From Oscillospiraceae bacterium (GTDB lineage: Bacteria; Bacillota; Clostridia; UBA1212; UBA1255), in contig SVJD01000003.1 in assembly GCA_015069165.1 (NCBI GenBank), positions 23,129 through 87,128 on the forward strand: DNA of 64,000 nt, given 5' to 3'. Positions 52,925-62,600 of this stretch are shown one piece after another. Made by a program: the position numbers and the translations under genes. Within the stretch, counting starts at the first letter, position 1, and every line of letters starts with the position of its first letter. The notes beneath the pieces are model-generated. The model was given only the letters and a program-made list of their open reading frames with translations, searched no databases and had not been told where the DNA came from.

Positions 52925-55900
52925 TCACGCTTGTTCCGGTTCGATTTCTCCCTTTTTGGATTTCTTTGTGCGGTTGATAAATGGCATTGCGCACATGTAA
53001 ACTGTAGCTATACCAAACGGCACATAGTACATCAATACACTGTTCTCACCATCAAATCCCGTACTGGGAAGCTCGGCGTAGTTTGTGTTGTAGAAGTCAA
53101 TCTCAACAACCTTATTATCCACAAGCACACCGCTTAAAACTGTATCTTCATCAGTCACATTACCATATCTGTCAACATTACCCTTTATGACTTCGTTGTC
53201 ATTAATGGTATATGACGTGTAGAAACCATTACGCGTAGTTTGGGTTATCAAATACTGCGTACCCGCCGGCAAATTGTAGAACACAAGCTTATGACCATGC
53301 GGTATCTCAAAAGCAATTCCATCTTCGCCTTGATTTTCGAAAGGTTGTGTACCTGTTATATCGGTCTCAACTCCCGTTATGGATGTAAAACGCTTATAAT
53401 CATAACTACCGGTCAATGCATTTCCGTTTTCATCAAATAACTTAATTAGATATGAAAAAGGTTGCGGTGCATCAATATTATTAACTGTGTTTGTGATTTC
53501 CAGTGTATTATTAATTTCTAAAACTGCCGGCGGTTCTTCCATTTCCACATTTGTATCCTCGGGATTCGGTAATGTAACGGAAGCCATCGGAACTGTCATT
53601 CTCATATATGCCGTAGATTGTGAACCGCCACGCTCTAAATAGAACATATAGAGTGAGAAGTTACCCTCTGCAGCCATTCCGTTTTGACCAATATAGTCTT
53701 TTAAATCAACATACTCACCTACCGGGTCGTGTACTCCGCCCAAGTCGCAAACAAGTTGTGTGTTTCCTGCTTCGTCTGCCAAGAACACCCAAACGTCATC
53801 ATCGCCATAGAAGAAGAAATTCATAGGTCCGCAATAGTCGGAATCTACAGTAAAATCAAACTTGTGTTTGAAGCCGAAATAGGAGTTGTGGTCAGCAGAG
53901 TCCACCGAAACCGGTAAATTTCCACTAGTTGTAGAGTTAAAATATTTTCTGTAAGTTTGATATTGCAAACTACCAAACTTAATATCATGTCCGTCGCCAC
54001 CAAAAGTTCCTGAATAATCCATCGGCCAAAAATCATTTGACAATATCGTACCATTTGAATAAGAGTTAAAATATTCGAGATTCGTAAGATTTCCAAGAGA
54101 AGAAGTTCCACCCATGGTATTATTTATCGCTGTTAAAGTATACGCATCACCAACACGATTGAAAACAATATCTCGACCGCCGATAACCTTTTTACCACCT
54201 GTATCTTGGTACAAACTAGAAGCTGAATTACTGTCAAAATTTGCTGACATAGTTCCTGCATATCTTGCATTTGTTTTTATTGAGCCACCAGCGATTCTTA
54301 CGTTGTGAAGTCTTATAGATCTGTAATCAGTAGTATGTTTATACGTATCCGATGTGTTGTATGAACCTATAAAAAGACTATTGGCAATATTAATATCTGT
54401 AGTATATGCCGTATTTTTGTAAATTTCAGCACCGTTACAATATACTCTCAACTGATTATTATTATTAGTATTTGTAGATTTATTTAACACATACGTAATC
54501 GCTATCGTAGAATATGCCAAAAAATCATAGCCGTTGTTGCTCTTCGCATTGGTATTTATCTTATCTCCAGTTAAAGCAAATACATCCTGACCTTCTATAT
54601 TTAAACATAATTTTCCGTTTTCTACATAAAGACAAAATTCATTAAGCGATTCATCTGAAAACAATACAGTTTTTGTGCCGGTATCCCTTATATCACCAAA
54701 TTCAATTTCTAAAGCAAACTCATTGCTACTCAATGTTGTCCTAAAAATATCCGGCAAAGTTACTTTTCCGCCTGACATTCTGTAAGCGTCATCCGTAAAA
54801 TAATTATTTGCATCTTGAGGGACAGTAAACGTACTCTGATTCCCCATTAAATCTTTCCACGTGGAAGATGCTTTGTTATGAATTTGTGTAAAAGTATAAT
54901 TTTCTGTAGCAGTACTACTTATTGCTCCTGAATTGTTGCTACCATCATAATAGGCAATCAAAGAACCAAATTCGTTTTTTGTTGCAAGATTATTATATTT
55001 CTCTCTGTTATGGTCATTAATATTGTTAAATAACTCCGGCATAATAATATTAACATCAAACACAGGAATATAATCAGTATTATTATTCAGTCCTGAAACT
55101 ATGCCAAAAGTCCCTTTTGCAGTATTGGAACTATTTAAATTTAGTCCGTTCCACATCTGCGATTCCAAACCTGTTCCTATTTTATTATCACCAAAAGCAA
55201 ACATGATTGTTCCTGTCGAACTTACAACACTATTGATTCCTCTGTAAGTAGTACCAAAATTCGTTTTATTTTCTCCGGCAGCGCTCATATATGCAGCCGT
55301 AGTATTTGCTTGGCTAGTTATGTAATAAGAAGCCGCACCAGAGTTCACAGTTGCGGCAGTATGATATCTGCCGTCTGACACATCATAATCATACATCGTC
55401 AAATCCTGGCTTACCGAAGACAAATCTTTACTTTCTTCATAAACCAATCTGATTACATCGCCTTCTTCGATGAGAATTTTACTACTGTTTGCTGCAGAAG
55501 AATTGTTTGTAAAATACTCACTCAAATTTGCATCGACTCCATAAATCTCCCAATCTTCTTCATTTGTTGAATCGGCTTGGGCGTCAGGTTTAAGTCTCCA
55601 AATCTGTTTCAATTCGTAAGGCGCGCTTGAAGTTGAAATCCTATCAAGAAATGGGTAGTTCGAGGCACCGGCATAGTAAAGCCCTGCAACAGAATTATAA
55701 ATCGGCACAAGATCTGTCTTTGTCTTAAACTGATATTTTCCGTTTGCGGCCGACTCTAAATAATAATGCATAATATTATCTTCATTGAATTCAGTACTAT
55801 TCGTCGGAACGCCTTTTCCATCAGTATCAATTACCTCAATGCTGTGTGTATAGTCACCTGCTCCTGTATTATCTATAGTAGTTACATACGCATAATACTG

Positions 55901-56650
55901 CACAGTGTACGTCGGATTCAGCGTATTAGATGTAGCAAGTGCCAAAGTAGAACCTTTAACATCAACAGTTAACGTGGAAACTTCTTGAACATCTGTTGTG
56001 TAAACAGTAGGCGCATCAAATACATTTGTGCCGTTTCCCTGAATCGCAGTCAAAGCCATTGCCGGTTCTGATGTGTAACTCGGCGTAGCCATCGGGTGAT
56101 CTTCCTCTGTGGTAGTATTTTGTGGAACATCGCCGATTTCATCCGTGAAAAAAGTTTCTTTTGCTTGAATTTGTGCAGTAATATCACAGCGTTTTGTATC
56201 TAACTCGTTTCCAAGGTAGGAAAATTTAAGTTCAAGAGGAAGTATCTGTGCTAAATCTTCAGAACCAATTCCGCTCTCAAGATGCTCTGCATACGCATCA
56301 TAAATGACATTGCCCTCTTCGAGTTCAATTACTTCAAGCTCCACAAGCTCTGCTTGCGGATTATCTATTTCGATATGCTCATCTTTAAAAATCGCACGAC
56401 CTGTTACAGTGAAAATAATACTCACATCTTCATTTTCGTAGTAAAAATCTCGCGCCATTTTTACGCCGACCGTTGGGTCTTCCTGTGTTAAGGCCGGTAA
56501 TATCATGGCATACGTTGTACAAAAAACCGTGATAGCAGACAGTACACTGAGTATTCGATACCAAATACTTCTCCTAACATGACCTACTTGATATCCTTCA
56601 ATTAGTTTTTGCTGTTGTTCTTTTAAAGTTCTTTTTGCCAAGAAAAACAC
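52925..56650 (-). CDS. LPSTG-anchored surface protein with LamG-like and fibro-slime domains
   Basis: A 1241-residue exported protein. Residues 1-35 are a long cytoplasmic head, 37-55 an atypical export segment (LSAITVFCTTYAMILPALT) common in clostridial LPxTG proteins. A beta-rich central region contains a LamG-like fold near 655-770 (TVLFSDESLNEFCLYVENGK) and a fibro-slime domain near 900-1020, with GPMNFFFYGDDDVWVFLAD and CDLGGVHDPVGEY. The last part is a Cna-B-like strand domain, the sortase motif LPSTG (DNA 53057-53071), a membrane helix and a basic tail. It is 10 bp after a second LPSTG gene. A role in adhesion or polysaccharide binding is inferred. Confidence 0.8.
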   Translation of the reverse strand: MFFLAKRTLKEQQQKLIEGYQVGHVRRSIWYRILSVLSAITVFCTTYAMILPALTQEDPTVGVKMARDFYYENEDVSIIFTVTGRAIFKDEHIEIDNPQAELVELEVIELEEGNVIYDAYAEHLESGIGSEDLAQILPLELKFSYLGNELDTKRCDITAQIQAKETFFTDEIGDVPQNTTTEEDHPMATPSYTSEPAMALTAIQGNGTNVFDAPTVYTTDVQEVSTLTVDVKGSTLALATSNTLNPTYTVQYYAYVTTIDNTGAGDYTHSIEVIDTDGKGVPTNSTEFNEDNIMHYYLESAANGKYQFKTKTDLVPIYNSVAGLYYAGASNYPFLDRISTSSAPYELKQIWRLKPDAQADSTNEEDWEIYGVDANLSEYFTNNSSAANSSKILIEEGDVIRLVYEESKDLSSVSQDLTMYDYDVSDGRYHTAATVNSGAASYYITSQANTTAAYMSAAGENKTNFGTTYRGINSVVSSTGTIMFAFGDNKIGTGLESQMWNGLNLNSSNTAKGTFGIVSGLNNNTDYIPVFDVNIIMPELFNNINDHNREKYNNLATKNEFGSLIAYYDGSNNSGAISSTATENYTFTQIHNKASSTWKDLMGNQSTFTVPQDANNYFTDDAYRMSGGKVTLPDIFRTTLSSNEFALEIEFGDIRDTGTKTVLFSDESLNEFCLYVENGKLCLNIEGQDVFALTGDKINTNAKSNNGYDFLAYSTIAITYVLNKSTNTNNNNQLRVYCNGAEIYKNTAYTTDINIANSLFIGSYNTSDTYKHTTDYRSIRLHNVRIAGGSIKTNARYAGTMSANFDSNSASSLYQDTGGKKVIGGRDIVFNRVGDAYTLTAINNTMGGTSSLGNLTNLEYFNSYSNGTILSNDFWPMDYSGTFGGDGHDIKFGSLQYQTYRKYFNSTTSGNLPVSVDSADHNSYFGFKHKFDFTVDSDYCGPMNFFFYGDDDVWVFLADEAGNTQLVCDLGGVHDPVGEYVDLKDYIGQNGMAAEGNFSLYMFYLERGGSQSTAYMRMTVPMASVTLPNPEDTNVEMEEPPAVLEINNTLEITNTVNNIDAPQPFSYLIKLFDENGNALTGSYDYKRFTSITGVETDITGTQPFENQGEDGIAFEIPHGHKLVFYNLPAGTQYLITQTTRNGFYTSYTINDNEVIKGNVDRYGNVTDEDTVLSGVLVDNKVVEIDFYNTNYAELPSTGFDGENSVLMYYVPFGIATVYMCAMPFINRTKKSKKGEIEPEQA

Positions 56651-56660
56651 GCCCTTTCAC

Positions 56661-59600
56661 TTAACGCTTTTTAAAAGCAACTTTCGTTTTTGTAAATATA
56701 ACCTTTGAACTTCTCATTCTCGTTACAAGAAGAATACTCATTGACAAAACAATTACGCTACCTGTTGCAATAAACATTCTTCTGCCTGCCGCGCCGGTAG
56801 ACGGTAAGGTGAAACCGGCACGGTTTACAAAACCATAAGCCTGGAATGTTTCTCCGTTAACTGTATATGTATTATAATTATAAGTGCGCGTAACATCTGT
56901 TTCAGTATAAGTTGTGTTTATTGAGATTGGTTCCGGATCAGCCATCTTGGCATATCCACTCGGAGCCTCCGTTTCGACTACGTAATACGTGCCACTGTCA
57001 AGACCTTCAATAATATATCTGCCATAACTATCAGATTCGAGTTGCGTTGTTTTTTGGCTTTCATTATCAGCACTTGTTGCAAGACGATATTTACCTGCAG
57101 AACCTACGAACTCTAATTTATCGTCCCCGGCTGCATCTGTAGCAAGTGCAAATATTGCTCCGGTCAAAGGAGTCGGTACACCTACCACTTCTTCTGAATA
57201 TTTAAACAAGTTCACAGACCAAAGGTATGTATTTACAATATTAGATTGGGTTTCAAGCTGTGTGACTTCATACTCTGCATCTTCTCTACCATATAACAAA
57301 GTTGCATATGTCTGAAACGGAACATTGCTTTGATCATCCAACACAGAGAGCTTTACCTTCGCTTCGTAAGTGACCACAATCACGCTGCCTGTAGGCACAT
57401 CTTCCAACGAGCCTACAGAATTATCTTCGGCATCTGCACTTGCAAATTTAACAGTTAATACATTATTTGCAACACTAACTGTATAATCCGTATTTGGTTC
57501 ATATACTCTTTCAGATATATTCGCCGAACTGTTATAATCATAACCCTGAGCAAATTGTTCAACATGAATTGTATCTTGAAGAAGTTCATAATGTTCGCCA
57601 AACGTATCATTTATTGTATATGCATACGCACCATCCTGCACCGCAACAACAAGCTTAAACTCAACAGTTTCACCAACTGCTTCATCGTTTACTTTCTTCC
57701 AACCTTTATATGTTTGATGGTCTTCATAAACATATTTGCTGATACTCGGAGGATCGTTTTTCTCATATACTGTCAAATTGAACGTACCGTCTTTGTTATC
57801 ATACGTATCCGTGGTAATAAGGCTACCGAGAGTTGAGTTAACAAGATAATAACCGGGTCCGTCAATTGGCATAACAGCCTCATACTTGCCGGGTTCATCA
57901 CTCTTAGGTACTGATTTCTTAATACCTACAGGCTGAATTCCCTTTTCAAGTGCATAATCAACTGCTACCTTTGCAAGTTGAACCATGTCCTCGTTGTCAT
58001 GTTCTACCGGATTGCTGTCTCCGCCTCTGTCAAAAGTTAACAAAATTCTTCCGTCATCTAAAACAGTTGTCCTGAATAATCTAGAAATTAAATCCTCTGT
58101 TCCCTCAATAGGTTCAAAACGAATAAGCTCCAAGTTTTGTGAAAGATCCGGCGAAAGCGTTGAAGTATCACCAATTTTACTAAATAGCAAATGAATACAA
58201 ACATTCTCTCCAAGCTGTTTTCTAATCGCTTCTACATCAGCAGTTTCAGTTGTCCATTTTCCGTTAATACCAGAAAGCGCACTTGTATTCACATCATAAT
58301 ATCCCAAAAAGTTTCCGTTAGGATCATAACAAAGAGGTATGTACTGATATCCTTCTGCTACCGTTATTTCTTCAATGTCAGTCGAAATATAAGTATTTGT
58401 TCTTAAACGATCGCGCCTAGTATTTGAAGTATTACCGTCCCCATCAAATGTTCCGATTTCCCACAAGTCGGATTTGTTAACATCAATTTTTTGGGTGAAG
58501 AACTTTCTAAGTTCAAAACAAATAAGCTCCAAGTTTTGTGAAAGATCCAGCGAAAGCGTTGAATTATCAAGTTTTCTAAATAGCAAACGAATACGAACAT
58601 TCTCTCCAAGCTGTTTTCTAATCGCTTCTACATCAGCAGTTTCAGTTGTCCATTGTCCATCACTACCAGAAAGCGCACTTGTATTCACATTATAATATCC
58701 CATAAAGGTTTCGTCAGGATAATAACAAACAGGTATGTACTGATATCCTTCTGCTACCGTTATTTCTTCAATGTCAGTCGAAATATAATCCTCTGTTCTT
58801 AAACGATTGGGCCAATTAGGTACTTCCTCACCGTTCTCACCAAATGTTCCGCTTTCCCACCAGCCGGATTCGTTAACATCAATTTTTTGGGTGAAGAACT
58901 CAATCCAATCTTTATTGATGGTATAGGTATATGTTTTTGTTTCATCATCATAAACACAATCAGTCATATTCCAAGCTTTATATAATATGCCTGCAGCAAT
59001 GTCATTGATAATAGTAAGCTTACTTACATCAAGATCTACGATTTCTAAGTTATCTATTTCCATTGACAACTTTGTAGGCCAAAGCTCTTCCGAAGTATTG
59101 GCAGCATTAGTATCAGCAGAAGAAAACGCAATTGCAGTTTGTTTAGTTACCAAAGAATTGTTAACTGTAAAGCTAGGAGTTGCGCTAACAACATCACCTG
59201 ATACAGTATAAACGCTTATAGTATCATAATACGGATTAGTCACATTTGATTCACTTGCAAGAATACCATTTTCAAATGAGTAATCACCGCTTGCAGTACC
59301 GACTACTTGTGCAAAATGTATACCATCTACGTAAAAATCCATAGTTCCGACAGGTCTTTCAATTATGTCAATATGGATAAATTCTGTCAAATCGTCAACA
59401 ATATTCGGGAATGAAATTTCTTGCCAGCCCGACTGACCTGCCACATGCATTTCAATTGTAGGTACATTGTTTAATGTTTTAAACTTCAAAAGAATACCAT
59501 TTACAGAATCACTTCTGCCAGCAGAATTGATAGTATAAAACATACTATTGGAAATTCCGGCATACGCATCTCCTGAAGGCATTGCTCCATTGCTATACTT

Positions 59601-62600
59601 GTAGAAGAAAGAAGCTTCATCTCCCGTGTATGTTGTACGTATATCAAAAGAAACTCGATTTTTACAATACCATCTGACATCTGAATAGAACGAGGTTTGA
59701 CCTCGCATTTCACCTGTAAGATGTTCAGTAGTCAACATTGAGTGATTAACCTTTTTCTTAGAAGCATCATATGTTGTCATTTTCTCCCTTAAAGATGTTA
59801 CAGCTCTTAAAAAATCCATATCTGCAATATCAGAGATATAATCATAATCAAATCCAATTTCAAGAGACTTATCAACTGTATCCGGCAATGATACATGGTC
59901 GAAATCATAAAGCCAACCATCATCAAAGGCACCTACAGCACCATCAAAGGCCTTTACTACTTTATCGTAGGCACGTATCTCGGGAGTGAAATTTGCCTCG
60001 GTAAGACTAAATCCTTGAGTAACATCATCATCATCCGGCTTCAAATACCTGATAGCTAGAGCTAAATCTCCGGGATTTGTCACAGCTAACTGTGTAAAAT
60101 CTAACATATTTGTACTATCCGTTGCTGTGCCAAAAAACGTAGAATCAAAATAGTTATTAGAAAAATCCCACTTTTCCCTTGTCGGATTTATTGTAGTCTC
60201 GCTTGATATGTCTTTTGTAGGCGCAACATTTAAATATATACTGTTAAAGTAATTATCATTATAGTTTGCCTCTAAAGGATTAATTATAGCATTCTTTGTA
60301 AAAGAAAAATTCAAATCTTCAACAGAAGAAAAACCATCTTTCAAATTGGAATTACTACGAATAAATCTCATTGCTCTGTGAGAATCCATAAACCTATTAC
60401 CCTCTACTTCAAGGGTAACATTTTCCAAAACTTTGTTTGAATTTATTACACCCTCTTCGTAATAAAAGTCGATAGCATGTTTTATTGATGTTCCTCCTGC
60501 ACCGCAACGAATAAAATCATTATTGTTATATGTTACATGTGCCGTATCATTTTCGCCTACACCAAACAAATAATTTGAAGTCGTACCACAATGTTCAAAA
60601 CGATTTGAAAAGACAGTATAAGAAGTACTTGTCGTTTCTGGAGAATAGTTACCTGTCTGCCTTACATCTCGAATATAAAAAGTTATCTCATAACCAATAA
60701 AGAAATTTCGCTCAATGAGCAAATCTTCTGGGTGAGCTATATATATCGCTCTTGTATACTGAGAACTTTTTAAATCAATTTTCTTGCCTGTACTGTTTTT
60801 TTCCTCTGTCAAAGTATTATTTGTTATGCTTTTAAAATAATTATTTTTAATTATACCTGTAACCTTTGCATAAGAACCTGCATCTATAATATCTAATGCT
60901 CCGGTACCTGAATGTTCTCCCATAAAAATATTATTTTGAATATCTAAAACTTGTGTATGAGACAAGCACTCAACATAGCTTGAGTTTCCATCCACTACTC
61001 TTATGCAACCATCCGCAGATACACCGCAAAATTTAAATCCTTTAACCGCTACAGAAATATCACCGTTTTTTGTAAATCGGAAACCTCCATTTATAATACT
61101 TTCCGGTTTTCTTCCCGCCAAATACCATCTGTTTGACTGAGCATCAACAGGATTTACATCATAGTTACTGCCCAAGAGAACAACATCCTCTGTAAAAATC
61201 ACATTTACAGACTCTTGGTTTACATCATAATCACCGCAACCAAAATATATTGTGGTACATTTGCCATCACCGTTAGCTGCATCTGCGGCAGCCGCAACAC
61301 TATCAAATGCACGGCTTCTATCAACAAATATTACATTTTCACCATCAAAAAAGGCTACCTTGCCTGATACGCTGTCAGAAGGGAAATCATCATCAACATA
61401 TAAAACGGATGAATCAAGATCTTGCGTATCTGTTTGTCTGTAAATATAAACCGGATACACATCGCCTGTGGTGTAACTTTTTACATATAAAACTGTTCTG
61501 CCTTGCTTAAGATCCAAAGTATAGTAAGTCATAAGCTCAGTAGCGTATGGGTTCCAATAGAAATCTCCGCCAGCAGAATTAAGTGTTATTACATGATTAC
61601 CTGCAAGCAAATGATAAGCTCCATTTACAAAATAACTGTTAATGGTATTAGTTGCCGAAACAGTCGGTCTGGCAGAAGTAATTACAGAATCCGTACGAGT
61701 AATAGATATATTAACTACACTAAATACTTTGCCTACCCCATCTTTTAAACGCATAGTAAAATGCGTAATTTTTTTGTTGTCTAATGTCAAAGATAAAGAC
61801 TGAGCTCCTGATAAACCGGTACGAATTACATCCCCATTATCGTTATAAATATCAACCGTTGTATTAGCTCCTACAGTAAAATTAAGACTATATGTACTTG
61901 CATTTGATACATCTGAAAAATCCGACTTGTCTGAATTCAATTTTCCGGTGTCACTCGTAAAACTCAAATCACCTCTGAAATTACAATGAAGTACCAAAAG
62001 CTGTCTTGTCGACAGTCTTCGACCTTCTCCACCTTCATAAATTTCAAATAACTCTCTAGCATCAATATATTTATTATTATAGAATATATGGTCAATATTT
62101 TGTTCAGGATCTGCCATTCTGGTATAATACGCATAACGTCCAGCATCATCAATATTAGCAACTTCTTCTATCCATCTTGCATTTTTATAATTACCCATTT
62201 GCGAATCATCACCATATATATTAAAGTCAGCAATAAAATCGCCGGCCACAAACAATGGGTAATTAGTTTTAGATGATATTTCTGTAGCAAGCTCTTGAAG
62301 CATTTGATCAAGATACCATGCTTCAGCCGCATTTGTAATTTGAGTATTTGGCTTTGAATAAGCATGTATATTATATACATAAAACTCTCTGGAAGAGCCG
62401 GGACTTCTGTTATCCTTTAACTTTACATATTGCCAATAACGATTACGTGCGTTTGGTGAAGAATCCCCTTCCCCTGTGTAATCTCCCGTGTACTCGTTGC
62501 GTCCAAGCTCCAACGGAGTAAATCGGTCCGATTTCCAGAAAATTATTAAACCATTACCAATCTGCATTTGCTGATCTCTAAAAGCATCGCCTTGTACTGT

